From Prochlorococcus marinus CUG1435 (lineage in GTDB: Bacteria > Cyanobacteriota > Cyanobacteriia > PCC-6307 > Cyanobiaceae): a DNA stretch of 64,000 bases. This document shows, piece by piece, positions 48,284 through 59,391 of this stretch. The notes beneath the pieces are model-generated. The model saw only the letters and a list, made by a program, of their open reading frames with translations, had not been told where the DNA came from and did not search any database. The stretch lies in the NCBI GenBank assembly GCA_017644375.1, contig JAEPLP010000001.1, positions 1,162,001-1,226,000 of the forward strand. The letters are read 5' to 3'. Both the position numbers and the translations under genes were made by a program. The first letter of the stretch is position 1; every line of letters begins with the position of its first letter.

Positions 48284-49630
48284 TTATGTTTTCTTTTCCC
48301 AATTCTCTATATTTACTTGCTTTGTTCTTGATATCACTAATGAATTATCTTTGGAGTCTTTGGTGATCACTGAACCAGCTCCTGTTGTTACGGATTCCCC
48401 AAGATTAATGGGAGCTACAAAAACTGTATTTGCACCAATACTGGAATTCTTTCCAATTTTTGTTTGATGTTTTTTCTGACCATCAAAATTTGCGGTAATG
48501 GTACCTGCCCCTATATTTGTAGATCTTCCAATAATAGAATCGCCAATATAGCTAAGATGGTTTACTTTGGATTCTTCCTCTAATTGACTATTTTTTATTT
48601 CAACAAAATTCCCGATTTTACTAAGAGAGGATATTTTTGATTTAGGTCTTATATGACTGTATGGACCAATTTTTATATGATCCATTATCTGAGAATCATA
48701 TACAGTAGAATTTGAGATTTCACAATTAATTCCAACACTAGAATTTTCAATAAAAGTATTTGGTCCAATAACGCAATTTCTGCAAATTTTAGTTCTTCCT
48801 CTTATATGAGTATTAGCCTCAATAATTACATCCTGACCAATTTCTGCTTCTTCGCTGATTGAACAACTTGCTTTATTTAAGAAAGTTACGCCATTAAGCA
48901 TATGCTTTTCTTTTATTGAATGTTGAAAAATTTCTTCGCATTTTGACAGTTGAATTCTGTTATTAATTCCCTGAAGCTCTCCATTATCCTCTACCTCTAT
49001 GCCTAAAGAATTCTTTAGCAAAGATACTGTATCTGTTAAGTAGATTTCTTTTTGACTATTATTGCTTTGTAAGAAACCTATTATCTTTGATAAATTATCC
49101 CAGTTAAAACAGTAAATACCGGCATTTACTAAGGAATTTTGTTTTTCTTGATTATTACAATCTTTTTCTTCAACAATTCTTTCTATAAAACCTCCTTTCA
49201 AAAAAACTCTGCCATACCCATGTGGATTTTTTTTCTTTGTAGTTATTAAAGAAACATCAGCATTCTTTAAGTCATGTAATTTTAAAAGCCTATTTAGAGT
49301 TTCAGTCTTAATAAGGGGCACGTCCCCATTAAGTACCAAGAGCTTCCCTTCATTTTTTTCTGCCTCTCTAGTGAGCACTTGAATAGCATGTCCAGTTCCT
49401 AATTGAGGTTCCTGTATAACAAAATGAATATTTTTATTGTTTGGAATTGACTCTTGTACTTCTTTTGATTTGTGTCCAGTAATTATAAAAATTTGATCAG
49501 GATTTAGTTCCACACAAGAATCAATCACTCTCTGTAAAAGACTTTTCCCAGAAATTTTATGTAAAACCTTTGGTAATGAGCTAGCCATTCTAGTGCCCTT
49601 ACCTGCAGCCAATATCGCAACGCTTAACAT
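48284..49630 (-). CDS. glmU: Bifunctional GlcNAc-1-P uridyltransferase / GlcN-1-P acetyltransferase
   Basis: The 448-residue enzyme makes UDP-GlcNAc for peptidoglycan and outer-membrane sugars. The N-terminal pyrophosphorylase domain opens with [20 protein letters not shown]. The C-terminal half is a left-handed beta-helix of hexapeptide repeats, with the acetyltransferase histidine region HIRPKSK and YIGDS. I start it at ATG 49630: an in-frame extension to 49699 would run into the methyltransferase gene and displace the family N-terminus. It is the last gene of aroA-mnmC-like-glmU. Confidence 0.95.
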   Translation of the reverse strand: MLSVAILAAGKGTRMASSLPKVLHKISGKSLLQRVIDSCVELNPDQIFIITGHKSKEVQESIPNNKNIHFVIQEPQLGTGHAIQVLTREAEKNEGKLLVLNGDVPLIKTETLNRLLKLHDLKNADVSLITTKKKNPHGYGRVFLKGGFIERIVEEKDCNNQEKQNSLVNAGIYCFNWDNLSKIIGFLQSNNSQKEIYLTDTVSLLKNSLGIEVEDNGELQGINNRIQLSKCEEIFQHSIKEKHMLNGVTFLNKASCSISEEAEIGQDVIIEANTHIRGRTKICRNCVIGPNTFIENSSVGINCEISNSTVYDSQIMDHIKIGPYSHIRPKSKISSLSKIGNFVEIKNSQLEEESKVNHLSYIGDSIIGRSTNIGAGTITANFDGQKKHQTKIGKNSSIGANTVFVAPINLGESVTTGAGSVITKDSKDNSLVISRTKQVNIENWEKKT

Positions 49631-49653
49631 ATTTTTTTTAAATATACATAAAT

Positions 49654-50559
49654 CTAACTCCTCAAGGCCGACTTCGCCATTCTCCACTTCTTTCTCCATT
49701 CCTTGGTAGATAAAAGATTTGAGAATAATTGCTCATCTAATCTTTTATTAATAATATCTTTTTTACTTGAGTTGAAATCTTGATCCCTATAAGGAATACT
49801 TGCTTTAGTTAATAGATGTTCCTCTTCCATGACAGATAAATTTTCGAAATTAAGATTGGGTTTCAATTTGTTCTTATCAAATTTTGCTACTGCTACAGTT
49901 CCTTGACTCCAAAAAGTTCTTTGATTAAAACTTGGTTTAATAGAAAAAATTTCTAACCCAAGATTTCTCAATGTTTTTCTCACTGCCGCTGAAGAAGAAT
50001 AAGTAATTAAATAACCCTGAGATTTGAGCCTTTGAGTTACTTTAGATAAAAATTCAATTGTCCAAACTTGTGGGCATTTTTGAGGAGAAAAACCATCTAG
50101 ATAAATTAGGTCGAATTTATTGGCTGAAGGAATAATATTAATTTTTTCTCTAGCATCACCCCACAAAATCCTACATTTAAAAAATTGATCTTCAAAGTAA
50201 TTTTTTCTGTAAAGTGATTCAAATATTTTTTTAACTTGTGGATCCCATAATTTCTCGAAAGATTTATTTTTTATTGCATATTCAAGAGGCTTTTTATCAA
50301 TTTCCAAAGCATACAAATTCAAATAAGATTTTTGTTTAATTAATTCATCCAATAAAGAAGCGGAATTGTATCCTAAGCCAAAACATATATCCAAAACATC
50401 AAGAGATTTGCCCCGAAATCTTTGCAAATCGGAAGGTGCTGTAAACTTTAGTTTTGTTTCCTCTAATGCTCCTGATAAGTTATGGAAATTTTCTTGAAAA
50501 AATTTACTTCTTAAAGAGTAACTGCCATCTTTTGTTAAAACTTCTATTAATTCAGACAA
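49654..50559 (-). CDS. MnmC-type SAM-dependent methyltransferase domain protein
   Basis: A 301-residue protein related to the methyltransferase half of MnmC, which completes mnm5s2U34 in tRNAs. The SAM loop is [12 protein letters not shown] (about residues 56-67), and the catalytic-region motif is [18 protein letters not shown]. The FAD oxidase half of fused MnmC is absent, as is usual in cyanobacteria. The C-terminal ~60 residues are basic and unassigned. It lies 12 bp after aroA and 23 bp before glmU. Confidence 0.85.
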   Translation of the reverse strand: MSELIEVLTKDGSYSLRSKFFQENFHNLSGALEETKLKFTAPSDLQRFRGKSLDVLDICFGLGYNSASLLDELIKQKSYLNLYALEIDKKPLEYAIKNKSFEKLWDPQVKKIFESLYRKNYFEDQFFKCRILWGDAREKINIIPSANKFDLIYLDGFSPQKCPQVWTIEFLSKVTQRLKSQGYLITYSSSAAVRKTLRNLGLEIFSIKPSFNQRTFWSQGTVAVAKFDKNKLKPNLNFENLSVMEEEHLLTKASIPYRDQDFNSSKKDIINKRLDEQLFSNLLSTKEWRKKWRMAKSALRS

Positions 50560-50571
50560 AAACTTTTTAGG

Positions 50572-51882
50572 TTAGTAAGTTAGTGTGGCAAGGTCTTCCC
50601 AAAAAGCAGGATATGAAACGCTAGCTGCATCTGCTCTTATTATTTTCGAGGTACCTTTAGCAAGAAGTGAAGCGATAGCAAGACTCATCGATACTCTGTG
50701 ATCTGTCTCACTGTCTACCTCTGCAGAATGAAATTTTGATTCACCATTAATAATTAATCCATCATCTTTTTCTGTTATTTCAGCACCAAATTTGCGCAAC
50801 TGTCTTGCCATGACCTTTAAACGGTCTGTTTCCTTTACTCTTAATTCCTGTGCATCCTTAATTTCAGAAACTCCATTACAAAAACATGCCGCTACTGTAA
50901 GGATAGGAATTTCATCAATAAGTTTTGGGAGAATATCACCTTCAATAGTGAATGAACTTAACTTGTTTGCAGTCTTTACTCTAATAGATCCAATAGGTTC
51001 ACCTGCGATTATAGATTTATCTAATATCTCATAATTGCATCCCATAAAATCCATTACATTTAATATCCCTGTCCTAGTAGGATTCAATCCGACATTCTTA
51101 ATTAAAACCTCTGAATTCGGTACAATAGATGCAGCAATCATCCAAAAGGATGCAGAGCTTATGTCTCCTGGTATTAATATTTTCTGACCAATTAATTTAC
51201 TACCTGACTTTATTACAACATTTCTTCCTAATTCTCCTCTGATACATATGTCTGCCCCAAATGCTTTTAACATTCTTTCGGTATGATCTCTTGAAGATGC
51301 TGGCTCAATTACTGATGTGGTCCCAGAAGCTTTGAGGCCAGCCAATAATATTGCGGACTTTACTTGCGCACTTGCTACGGGCGTTCCAATAATGCATCCT
51401 TTAAGCTTGTTTCCATTAATTGATATTGGAGCTTTGTTGCTTAGCTCTCTACCAAAAATTTTTCCACCCATTAAAGATAATGGTTTACCTACTCTCCCCA
51501 TTGGCCTCTCATTAAGAGAATTGTCCCCCGTTAAAATAAAATTTTTTCCTTCTTGACCGGCCAGCAATCCCATTAATAATCTCATGGTGGTTCCCGAATT
51601 TCCGCAATTAAGAATTTCTTGAGGCTCTTTTATTCCATCAAGACCCAAGCCTGAAATAGTAAAGGTCTTATCTTTTTTAATTTCTGGTATGTTTACACCT
51701 AATTTTCTAAGACAATCAGCAGTTGAAAGTGGATCTTCTGAGTGTAAAAATCCTTCAATGGTAGTTTCACCCTCAGCAATACTTCCTATTATCAAAGCTC
51801 TATGAGAGATCGATTTGTCTCCAGGAACTTTTATTTTTCCTCTTAAATTAACTCCACCCTTTATTTTGCGGATATTGTTCAT
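50572..51882 (-). CDS. aroA: 5-enolpyruvylshikimate-3-phosphate synthase
   Basis: The 436-residue shikimate-pathway enzyme joins PEP and shikimate-3-phosphate, leading to chorismate. Signatures are [21 protein letters not shown] near residue 17, [27 protein letters not shown], and the late [15 protein letters not shown]; the residues are laid out as in class I/II bacterial enzymes. The NCGNSGT form (not the glyphosate-tolerant variant) is seen. The length is typical. The gene leads the minus-strand unit with mnmC-like and glmU. Confidence 0.95.
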   Translation of the reverse strand: MNNIRKIKGGVNLRGKIKVPGDKSISHRALIIGSIAEGETTIEGFLHSEDPLSTADCLRKLGVNIPEIKKDKTFTISGLGLDGIKEPQEILNCGNSGTTMRLLMGLLAGQEGKNFILTGDNSLNERPMGRVGKPLSLMGGKIFGRELSNKAPISINGNKLKGCIIGTPVASAQVKSAILLAGLKASGTTSVIEPASSRDHTERMLKAFGADICIRGELGRNVVIKSGSKLIGQKILIPGDISSASFWMIAASIVPNSEVLIKNVGLNPTRTGILNVMDFMGCNYEILDKSIIAGEPIGSIRVKTANKLSSFTIEGDILPKLIDEIPILTVAACFCNGVSEIKDAQELRVKETDRLKVMARQLRKFGAEITEKDDGLIINGESKFHSAEVDSETDHRVSMSLAIASLLAKGTSKIIRADAASVSYPAFWEDLATLTY

Positions 51883-52014
51883 TTTTAAATCAAAACTTGA
51901 TAGAGTTTTTATAAATACAAATTAGATATATATTATCAATAAGTTTGTTTTTTAAAAAAAAATTTTCAAAGTAAGTTACTGTTTTCTATAATAAAACCAG
52001 AAAAGGATCTGATC

Positions 52015-52743
52015 ATTAATCTTACTTATTATCACGTTGCAAATGATGTTCCAGAAATAAGTCCTGATGTCGCAGTGGTTATTGATGTTTTAAGAGCAAC
52101 TACCACAATTTCCTGGGCTTTAAAAAATGGAGCTGACTCAATACAAGTTTTTGCAGATTTAGTTTTATTGAAAGAAACTGCTATTCAGTGGAAAGCAGAT
52201 GAAAGATTATTGCTTGGAGAGAGAGGCGGTAAGAAAATTGATGGGTTTGATTTAGGTAATTCTCCTTTGTCAGTTACAAAAAAAGTTGTTAATGGTAAGA
52301 GATTATTTATGAGTACTACAAACGGGACTAAATCATTGCAAAAAGTTCAGAATGCAAAAAATTTATTTGCTATGGGACTCCCAAATAGGCGTGCAGTTGC
52401 AGAAAAAATTATTTCACTAAAGAGTGAAAATGTTTTAATACTTGGTAGTGGTTGGGAAGGCTCTTATTCACTTGAGGATTCCTTGGCTGCTGGTGCTTTG
52501 GCCTCATACTTGGTAGCAAAATGTGATTTTGAAGTTAATATTCTTAATGATGAATTACAAGCTGCGTTGGCACTCTGGGATTTTTGGAAAAATGATATTT
52601 TGAAATGCTTAAAAACAGCAACCCATGGCAAAAGATTGACAAGTCTTGGAGATTATGAGGAAGATTTTAAATGTTGCTCAGAACTTGATTGCTTGGATAT
52701 AGTTCCTGTTCAAGTTCAAAGAGGTGTGCTTCGTGCCTCATGA
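52015..52743 (+). CDS. comB: ComB-like 2-phosphosulfolactate phosphatase, probable ATT start
   Basis: A 242-residue protein of the ComB family, which dephosphorylates 2-phosphosulfolactate in archaeal coenzyme M synthesis; the role in cyanobacteria is unknown. Conserved blocks are TYYHVANDVPE, VVIDVLRATTTISWAL, MSTTNGTKSLQK, NVLILGSGWEGSYSLEDSLAAGAL and GDYEEDFKCCSELD. No ATG, GTG or TTG exists in frame between the upstream stop (51940) and GTG 52075, which would remove the conserved N-terminus. ATT 52015 has an AAGGA 7 bases upstream, so I start there. Nitrilase follows after 30 bp. Confidence 0.8.
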   Translation: MNLTYYHVANDVPEISPDVAVVIDVLRATTTISWALKNGADSIQVFADLVLLKETAIQWKADERLLLGERGGKKIDGFDLGNSPLSVTKKVVNGKRLFMSTTNGTKSLQKVQNAKNLFAMGLPNRRAVAEKIISLKSENVLILGSGWEGSYSLEDSLAAGALASYLVAKCDFEVNILNDELQAALALWDFWKNDILKCLKTATHGKRLTSLGDYEEDFKCCSELDCLDIVPVQVQRGVLRAS

Positions 52744-52773
52744 GTAACGAATTAGTTCATTAGGAGTTAAGTT

Positions 52774-53601
52774 TTGACTGATTTTTTGGTAGCTGCATTA
52801 CAAATTACTAGTACATCAAATGTTGAAGCGAATTTTGCTGAAGCAGAAGAACAGATTGAATTGGCCGCTATAAGAGGTGCTGAGTTAATAGGATTGCCAG
52901 AGAATTTTGCTTTTTTAGGAGAAGATAAAGAAAAACTTAGATTGGCGTCTGAATTATCAATTAAGTGTGCAAATTTCCTCAAAACTATATCTCAAAGATA
53001 CCAAGTGTTTCTTTTGGGAGGAGGGTATCCTGTTCCTGCTGGCGATGACAGTCATACTTTTAATAGGTCAGCACTATTTGGAAAAGATGGACAGGTTTTG
53101 GCAAAATACGACAAAATTCACTTATTTGATGTTGATTTGCCAGATGGAAATTTATATAAGGAGTCATCAACTATTTTATCTGGGGAGGAGTATCCACCTG
53201 TTGTTGATGTCCCCGGCTTATGCAAAATAGGATTATCTATTTGTTACGACGTTAGATTTCCTGAACTTTATAGATATTTGTCTTCTAATGGTGCAGAGCT
53301 AATCATGATTCCCGCAGCTTTTACAGCATTTACAGGGAAAGATCATTGGCAAATCCTATTACAAGCAAGAGCGATTGAGAACACAGCATATGTAGTTGCT
53401 CCAGCCCAAACTGGAATTCATTATGGGATAAGGCAAAGTCATGGTCATGCAATGGTAATTGACCCTTGGGGCACAGTTTTATCTGATGCTGGAAAAACGC
53501 AGGGGGCGGCAATTGCACCGGCCGATAAAGAAAGAGTAAAAAAAATTAGGGAGCAGATGCCAAGCCTTAAACATAGAAAAAAAGAATTGTTTTCGAACTA
53601 A
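52774..53601 (+). CDS. Carbon-nitrogen hydrolase (Nit1/Nit2-like)
   Basis: A 275-residue nitrilase-superfamily amidase. The Glu-Lys-Cys triad is intact: E43 in GLPENFAF, K114 in YDKIHLFDVDLPDG, C157 in GLSICYDVRFPELYR. The segment AFTAFTGKDHWQILLQARAIENTAYVVA is the Nit branch, which repairs deaminated glutathione or hydrolyses omega-amides in other organisms. The start is TTG 52774. Its stop shares one base with the amidase start (TAATG), so the two are co-transcribed. Confidence 0.9.
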   Translation: MTDFLVAALQITSTSNVEANFAEAEEQIELAAIRGAELIGLPENFAFLGEDKEKLRLASELSIKCANFLKTISQRYQVFLLGGGYPVPAGDDSHTFNRSALFGKDGQVLAKYDKIHLFDVDLPDGNLYKESSTILSGEEYPPVVDVPGLCKIGLSICYDVRFPELYRYLSSNGAELIMIPAAFTAFTGKDHWQILLQARAIENTAYVVAPAQTGIHYGIRQSHGHAMVIDPWGTVLSDAGKTQGAAIAPADKERVKKIREQMPSLKHRKKELFSN

Positions 53602-54686
53602 TGATGAAGTTTTTAAACAATAGACTTATTCGTTATTTATCTGTTTTTTTATTTTTAAATTCTGGAACCTTCCCTGTTAAAGCTTCAAGCGCTTTGGCGG
53701 CATGGGAGTTGAAAACTAACGGGGTTTTAGAATTAAGAACCAAATCAAATACTAATTTAAAAGCATACTTTCAGAAGGCTAACCAAATATATGGTGATAG
53801 ATTCTGGATAGATTTCCCTGGAGAATTAAAAAATCCTAGGAAATTAAAAGGTAATGGCCCTATAAAAGAGATTAGATTAGGTAAACCAAATTATGGTAAA
53901 ACCAGATTGGTTATTGAATTTAGAGATGAAACTTATTTGAAGCCTTTGACCTGGCGAATGGTTGGTTTAGATCAGAATAGGTGGAGAATTAAATTATTTT
54001 CACCAAGATATTCATTTAAGAAGATTGGCGAAGGAGTAATTGAAAGAAAAACGAGGAAAATTAATTCATATCAAAACCCTATTCATATGAGAAAAAAGGT
54101 TAATGATTACTTAAAATTGCCAAACGTAAAACAAAATAAATTTTCAGTTGTTATTGATCCTGGACATGGCGGTCCTGATCCAGGAGCAATAGGTATTAGT
54201 GGAATTAGGGAAACAGATGTTGTGCTTGAGGTCTCCAAAATAGTTCAAAAGTTATTATCTGAGAAAGGTGTAAAAGTAAGATTAACTAGAAAAAATGAGG
54301 TTGATTTGGATTTATCCCCAAGAGTTTCCTTTGCTAACAATTCTGATGCGGATATATTTGTAAGCATTCACGCGAATGCCTCAAGAGGGAAAAGGAGAGA
54401 TATTAACGGTTTAGAAACCTTTTACTTTAGAGGTTGGAAAGGCAGATTACTTGCAAAAAGAATTCAAAAACAAATTCTAAGAGTTTCTCCGGGCAGTCCT
54501 GATCGAGGAGTTAAACAAGGTAGATTTTATGTAATTAAAAACACTAGGATGCCTGCAGTTCTTGTGGAAATTGGATTTTTAACCGGAAGACTAGATGCAA
54601 GAAGATTAGAAAAAACTTCACACCGTAGAAGAATAGCTTATGCAATTACAAAAGGCATCCTTGAATATCTTATTAAAGTAGGGTGA
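53601..54686 (+). CDS. N-acetylmuramoyl-L-alanine amidase with AMIN-like domain
   Basis: A 361-residue exported peptidoglycan hydrolase that splits septal murein. The N-terminal signal segment is at residues 10-30. An AMIN-like beta domain (about 35-140) targets the septal wall. The Amidase_3 domain has zinc ligands H189 (DPGHGGPDPG), E204 (GIRETDV) and H257 (SIHANASRG), and catalytic E323 (VLVEIGFLTG). The linker lacks the autoinhibitory-type insertion I would look for in AmiB/C. The last 4 bp overlap murI. Confidence 0.92.
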   Translation: MMKFLNNRLIRYLSVFLFLNSGTFPVKASSALAAWELKTNGVLELRTKSNTNLKAYFQKANQIYGDRFWIDFPGELKNPRKLKGNGPIKEIRLGKPNYGKTRLVIEFRDETYLKPLTWRMVGLDQNRWRIKLFSPRYSFKKIGEGVIERKTRKINSYQNPIHMRKKVNDYLKLPNVKQNKFSVVIDPGHGGPDPGAIGISGIRETDVVLEVSKIVQKLLSEKGVKVRLTRKNEVDLDLSPRVSFANNSDADIFVSIHANASRGKRRDINGLETFYFRGWKGRLLAKRIQKQILRVSPGSPDRGVKQGRFYVIKNTRMPAVLVEIGFLTGRLDARRLEKTSHRRRIAYAITKGILEYLIKVG

Positions 54687-55477
54687 ATCTTAAAGTAGGT
54701 ATATTCGATAGCGGGGTTGGTGGTTTTACTATCCTTAATTCTTTACTAAAAACACGTAAAGACGTTGAAGTTTTTTATTTGGCTGATAGAAAAAGAATAC
54801 CTTTTGGTAATAAAAACTTTGAAGAGATAAGGATTATTGCAAAAGAGATTTGCACCTTTTTTGAAAACAAGAATTTGGATGCGCTTTTAATAGCTTGTAA
54901 TACTACAAATGCATGTGCACTTGATATTCTAGAAAAAAATTTAAGAGTCCCTTGTTTTGACCTTATAAACTCAGTATCGGAAATAGTTGATAAACAAATA
55001 ATAGGCGTCATAGCAACACAAACAACAGTACGGTCTTCTTATTACAAAAATGCTATAAGTTCAAAAAAAGAGAAAACGAAAATATTTCAGCAAGAATGTC
55101 CTGAATTTGTTCCGGAAATTGAAAAAGAAAAGCTAAATTTTAGTAACTTAAATTATCTTTCAGATTTGTACCTGAAACCATTACTAAATAAAAATATTGA
55201 AGAATTAATACTTGGATGCAGCCATTATCCCTTAATTTATGATTTTTTGCGAAAAAAATTAGACTCAAAAATCAAAATTATCGATCCTTCGGAAGCGTTA
55301 ATAAAAAAATTTAATGAAACCTTTGATATTCCAAAAAATTACCGCTATGAGAGCCTTTCTTATGAAAATGTAAAATTCTTTGTTACTTCAGAAAGAGATG
55401 AGTTTTCCAATAAAGTAAAGTTTTGGCTTGGAATTAATAAAGAAATTAGTTTGGTTAACCTCCGAAGTAATGTTTGA
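54683..55477 (+). CDS. murI: Glutamate racemase
   Basis: The 264-residue cytosolic enzyme makes D-glutamate for peptidoglycan. Two catalytic cysteines sit in symmetrical motifs: LLIACNTTNA (near residue 73) and LGCSHYPLI (near 178). The N-terminal GIFDSGVGGFTIL is the family start. The length is standard. The gene starts with GTG 54683 in a GTGA overlap of 4 bp with the amidase stop, a typical translational-coupling arrangement. Polyprenyl synthase follows after 27 bp. Confidence 0.95.
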   Translation: MNLKVGIFDSGVGGFTILNSLLKTRKDVEVFYLADRKRIPFGNKNFEEIRIIAKEICTFFENKNLDALLIACNTTNACALDILEKNLRVPCFDLINSVSEIVDKQIIGVIATQTTVRSSYYKNAISSKKEKTKIFQQECPEFVPEIEKEKLNFSNLNYLSDLYLKPLLNKNIEELILGCSHYPLIYDFLRKKLDSKIKIIDPSEALIKKFNETFDIPKNYRYESLSYENVKFFVTSERDEFSNKVKFWLGINKEISLVNLRSNV

Positions 55478-55504
55478 TTCCTTAAGATATAGAAGAGGTC
55501 AATC

Positions 55505-56476
55505 ATGAATACAGTAACAGAGCTACTACAACCAGTTGAAAATGATCTTGATGATCTTATTTTAGAACTGAAAAATCTAATAGGAGCTGGTCACCCAATT
55601 CTTCAAGCCGCAGCAGAACACCTTTTTAGTGCTGGGGGGAAAAGGTTGAGACCAGGTATAGTTTTATTAATTTCAAAAGCTATATCTCCTGAATTTTGTT
55701 TGACAAGCAAACATAAAAGGCTTGCTGAAATAACTGAGATGATTCATACAGCCTCATTAGTCCATGATGATGTTGTTGATGAGGCGTCAACAAGAAGAGG
55801 AGTAGATACAGTTCATAGCAGATTTAATACCAGAGTAGCTGTTTTGGCGGGTGACTTTTTATTCGCTCAAGCAAGTTGGCACCTAGCAAATCTTGACAAT
55901 GTAAATGTGGTTAAATTACTTAGTAGAGTAATAATGGATTTAGCAGAGGGTGAAATAAAACAAAATTTAAATAGATTTGATTCGGCTCAATCTTTTTCCA
56001 AATACATCAACAAAAGTTATTGTAAAACAGCATCATTAATAGCCAATAGTTGTAAAGCAGCTGGAGTCTTGAGTGGGATTAATGACAAAAACTTAACCTC
56101 GTTATACGATTTTGGCAAAAATATTGGTTTAGCATTCCAGGTTGTAGATGACATTCTTGACTTTACCGGAAATGATAAACAACTTGGAAAACCTGCTGTA
56201 AGTGATCTTGCTAGTGGTTATCTTACCGCCCCAGTTTTATATGCCCTAGAAGAAAATAAAAAATTGTCAGTTCTTATAAACAGAGAACTTGCTGAAAAAG
56301 ATGATTTAGATGATGCTCTTAATATCATCATGAACTCTAAAGCTATTGAAAGTTCCAGAAAATTAGCTGAGGATTTTGCAATGGTTTCTAAAGAAGCTAT
56401 AGTCTGGCTTCCTGATTCAGAATATAAAAGAGCTTTAATGGCTCTTCCAGAATTTGTTCTAAGCCGTATTTATTAG
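55505..56476 (+). CDS. sds: Polyprenyl (solanesyl-type) diphosphate synthase
   Basis: The 323-residue trans-prenyltransferase elongates isoprenoid chains, probably for the C45 tail of plastoquinone. The first Asp-rich motif DDVVDEASTRRG (about residues 87-98) and the second, VVDDILDFTG (near 216), are intact, as is GGKRLRPG. No bulky residue is evident at the fifth position before the first motif, consistent with a long-chain product, but the exact chain length cannot be read. It lies 27 bp after murI and 95 bp before acs. Confidence 0.9.
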   Translation: MNTVTELLQPVENDLDDLILELKNLIGAGHPILQAAAEHLFSAGGKRLRPGIVLLISKAISPEFCLTSKHKRLAEITEMIHTASLVHDDVVDEASTRRGVDTVHSRFNTRVAVLAGDFLFAQASWHLANLDNVNVVKLLSRVIMDLAEGEIKQNLNRFDSAQSFSKYINKSYCKTASLIANSCKAAGVLSGINDKNLTSLYDFGKNIGLAFQVVDDILDFTGNDKQLGKPAVSDLASGYLTAPVLYALEENKKLSVLINRELAEKDDLDDALNIIMNSKAIESSRKLAEDFAMVSKEAIVWLPDSEYKRALMALPEFVLSRIY

Positions 56477-56571
56477 ATCTATTAGAAATAAAAATTTTGA
56501 GCTAAATTAATATTAAAATTTTTGAAAACCTTAATTTTTTCGATTAAATTTATTAAGCATAGATTTATTTA

Positions 56572-58554
56572 ATGTCATTAGATAAAAAAAATTCAATCAA
56601 TAACATACTTGAAGAAAAGAGAATTTTCCCTCCACCAGAAAAATTTGCAGAAAACTCAAATATTAGTACTCAAGAAGAATTACTCAATCTAAAAAAACAA
56701 GCATCGGATAATCCTATTCAATTTTGGGAATCTTTCGCAAAATCTGAATTAGATTGGTTTGAACCATTTCAAACTGTATTAGATAACGAAAATGCGCCCT
56801 TTTTTAAATGGTTCAAAGAAGGGAAACTTAATATTACATATAATTGCTTAGACAGACACATTAAGAGAGGGCTTGGAGGTAAAACTGCACTTATATGGGA
56901 AGGTGAGCCTGGGGATAGCAAAAAATATACTTATGAAGGACTTCTAAAAGAGGTATGTAAAGCAGCTAATGCATTAAAAGCAATTGGTATAAAAAAAGGA
57001 GATTTGGTATGTATTTATATGCCTATGATTCCTGAAGCTATGTTTGCGATGTTAGCTTGTGCAAGAATTGGCGCACCTCATTCGGTTGTTTTTGGAGGGT
57101 TTTCTTCAGAAGCTTTAAAAGATAGGTTAATTGATGGAAACGCAAGATTTGTTATTACTGCTGATGGTGGCTTTAGAAAAGATAAAGTGATTGAACTTAA
57201 GCAAGCAGTTGATGCGGCAATTGAAAGTGGGGCAGATAAAGTTGTTGAAAAAGTTGTTGTTGTTCAACGAACAAAAAAAAATATTTCGATGGTTGATGAT
57301 AGAGATTTTTGGTGGCACGAATTATTAAAAGATCAAGAAGATCAGTGTGAACCAGAAATAATGAATAGCGAAGATAGACTTTTTATTCTTTATACTTCAG
57401 GCTCTACTGGAAAGCCCAAAGGGGTAGTTCACACTACAGGTGGTTACAATCTTTGGTCCCATTTAACATTTAAATGGATTTTTGATTTGAAAGATGACGA
57501 TATTTACTGGTGTACTGCTGATGTTGGTTGGATTACAGGGCATAGTTACATAGTTTATGGGCCTTTATCTAATGGTGCTACAACCTTAATGTATGAGGGA
57601 GTGCCAAGACCCTCAAATTTAGGGGCTTTTTGGGAAATTGTTCAAAAATATAAGGTTTCTATTTTTTATACTGCACCGACTGCAATAAGAGCATTTATGA
57701 AGTCTGGGCGTGAAATCCCTGATAAATATAATCTTGAGAGTCTCAGACTTTTGGGCACAGTTGGAGAACCAATTAATCCTGAAGCATGGATGTGGTACAA
57801 GGATGTTATTGGTAAAAATAAATGCCCTATTGTTGATACTTGGTGGCAAACTGAGACTGGTGGTGTGATGATAAGTCCCTTACCTGGGGTAGTTGCTACA
57901 AAGCCAGGTTCCGCTACTTTTCCACTGCCGGGAATCGAAGTTGAAATCGTCGATAAGAATGGAGATAAGGTTAAGGAGAACGAGGGTGGCTATTTAATTA
58001 TTAAGAAACCATGGCCAGGAATGATGAGAACAATTCACGGAAACTCAGAGAGATATTTGGAGAGTTATTGGGAATATATTTCCTTTAAAGGAGAAAAAAA
58101 TGTTTATTTTGCGGGAGATGGAGCACGGATTGATGAAGATGGATATATATGGATTATGGGAAGAGTTGATGATGTCATAAGTGTTTCAGGACATCGGTTA
58201 GGAACAATGGAAATAGAATCTGCGTTGGTAAGTCATAAATCAGTTGCAGAGTCTGCAGTAGTTGGCAAAAAAGATGAATTAAAAGGTGAAGTTATAGTTG
58301 CTTTTGTATCTCTAGAGAAAGACGTGAAAAGTTCTTCAGAATTAGTAGAGAATTTAAAGAAACATGTTGTTAATGAAATTGGAATTATCGCAAAGCCTGA
58401 AAAAATTATAATTTCAGACTCCCTTCCGAAAACACGTAGTGGAAAAATTATGAGGCGAATCTTAAGATCTTTGGCTGCTGGTGAAAAAATTAGTGGTGAT
58501 ATAAGCACTCTCGAAGATAGTTCTGTTTTGGAAAAGCTGAAAGAATTATCCTAA
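56572..58554 (+). CDS. acs: Acetyl-CoA synthetase (AMP-forming)
   Basis: The 660-residue adenylate-forming enzyme activates acetate to acetyl-CoA. The P-loop-like motif [15 protein letters not shown] is near residue 275, followed by [18 protein letters not shown] and [10 protein letters not shown], which are ACS signatures. A late [13 protein letters not shown] holds the catalytic lysine (K in SGKIMRR), the site of regulatory acetylation in other bacteria. The length is standard. Its stop overlaps the convergent DUF1350 gene by 4 bp. Confidence 0.96.
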   Translation: MSLDKKNSINNILEEKRIFPPPEKFAENSNISTQEELLNLKKQASDNPIQFWESFAKSELDWFEPFQTVLDNENAPFFKWFKEGKLNITYNCLDRHIKRGLGGKTALIWEGEPGDSKKYTYEGLLKEVCKAANALKAIGIKKGDLVCIYMPMIPEAMFAMLACARIGAPHSVVFGGFSSEALKDRLIDGNARFVITADGGFRKDKVIELKQAVDAAIESGADKVVEKVVVVQRTKKNISMVDDRDFWWHELLKDQEDQCEPEIMNSEDRLFILYTSGSTGKPKGVVHTTGGYNLWSHLTFKWIFDLKDDDIYWCTADVGWITGHSYIVYGPLSNGATTLMYEGVPRPSNLGAFWEIVQKYKVSIFYTAPTAIRAFMKSGREIPDKYNLESLRLLGTVGEPINPEAWMWYKDVIGKNKCPIVDTWWQTETGGVMISPLPGVVATKPGSATFPLPGIEVEIVDKNGDKVKENEGGYLIIKKPWPGMMRTIHGNSERYLESYWEYISFKGEKNVYFAGDGARIDEDGYIWIMGRVDDVISVSGHRLGTMEIESALVSHKSVAESAVVGKKDELKGEVIVAFVSLEKDVKSSSELVENLKKHVVNEIGIIAKPEKIIISDSLPKTRSGKIMRRILRSLAAGEKISGDISTLEDSSVLEKLKELS

Positions 58555-59273
58555 TCAGATTCATCAATTAAATTGGAAATTTTTTTTATAGTATTTCTTT
58601 TGAATTCATCATCGGCCCAGTCTCCTAAAAAATTTTCTCTTATTCCTGCGCTTGCAATTATAGTGTGTGTACCTTTTAGCATTATCCCCCTAGAATTATC
58701 TTCTTTTCTTGCTTTCAGACAAGAAAATAATTTATCTGTTTGATCTAATTCGTCTGAGTTGAATTTTATTAGGAAGTTATTTTTTTGGTTATATGTTTTT
58801 TCAATTAATCGCAAAGTTCTTTCAGGGCTTGGACTGAATTCACTATTGAATTCTAATTTTTGAGAAATTTGTTTCAATAATGGAATTGATTTGTTGGCAC
58901 TGAAGTTATTAAAACTAATTGATATGAATTTTTCGCAATTTCTTCCACCATCAGGGGAAATAAGATGAAGTTTGCAGCCTAGGCTATGACCAATTCTTAT
59001 TGAAGGAATTGGTGCTCCAATTCTCTTAGATAAAGATATTCGACAATTCTTGAAATCCCTCCATGCTTTAATAGCAAGTTGTTGGTGATCAAATTGAGGA
59101 GTATATTTATATGCATGTACTGCATAGTTTTTATTAATTAAACTCTCTATAAATCTTTTATAAGTGAAATCTGGTTTAGAGGCTAGATAACTTCCACCAA
59201 TAAATTCCACAATTTTTTTAGGATTTGAAGGCCAATAACAAAAATTGTTAAATTGATATTTTGTAAAAGTCAT
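58551..59273 (-). CDS. DUF1350 family alpha/beta-hydrolase-like protein
   Basis: A 240-residue protein fitting DUF1350, a cyanobacterial and plastid family. It opens with [20 protein letters not shown], the expected strand and glycine-rich turn, and has a nucleophile-elbow-like GHSLGCKLH near residues 94-101. No family function is known to me. Its stop overlaps the acs stop by 4 bp (tail to tail), and it is divergent from the exonuclease gene. Confidence 0.78.
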   Translation of the reverse strand: MTFTKYQFNNFCYWPSNPKKIVEFIGGSYLASKPDFTYKRFIESLINKNYAVHAYKYTPQFDHQQLAIKAWRDFKNCRISLSKRIGAPIPSIRIGHSLGCKLHLISPDGGRNCEKFISISFNNFSANKSIPLLKQISQKLEFNSEFSPSPERTLRLIEKTYNQKNNFLIKFNSDELDQTDKLFSCLKARKEDNSRGIMLKGTHTIIASAGIRENFLGDWADDEFKRNTIKKISNLIDESD

Positions 59274-59391
59274 ATTTAATAAACTAAGCAGTGTTTCAAA
59301 GATTATTTTCTAATCATATTTCTTAACTTATATTAATTTAAGAGAAATTTTTATTAAATGCGTCAAGATAAATGAAAGTGTTTTCAGCTAA

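Noticed and set aside
49631-49699. Longer N-terminus for glmU
   Set aside because: It would overlap the methyltransferase gene by 46 bp and add residues not seen in the GlmU family. ATG 49630 gives the canonical start.
52075-52743. GTG 52075 as the start of comB
   Set aside because: It would drop the conserved N-terminal strand that precedes VVIDVLRATT. I prefer ATT 52015 but keep this as an alternative.
56487-56525. Possible hairpin of A/T runs between the polyprenyl synthase and acs genes
   Set aside because: The two 9-base arms consist only of A and T runs with a 17-base loop; they are not distinguishable from chance in this composition.
58233-58508. Minus-strand 91-residue frame inside acs
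   Set aside because: It lies within a well-matched enzyme and has no independent start or motif.
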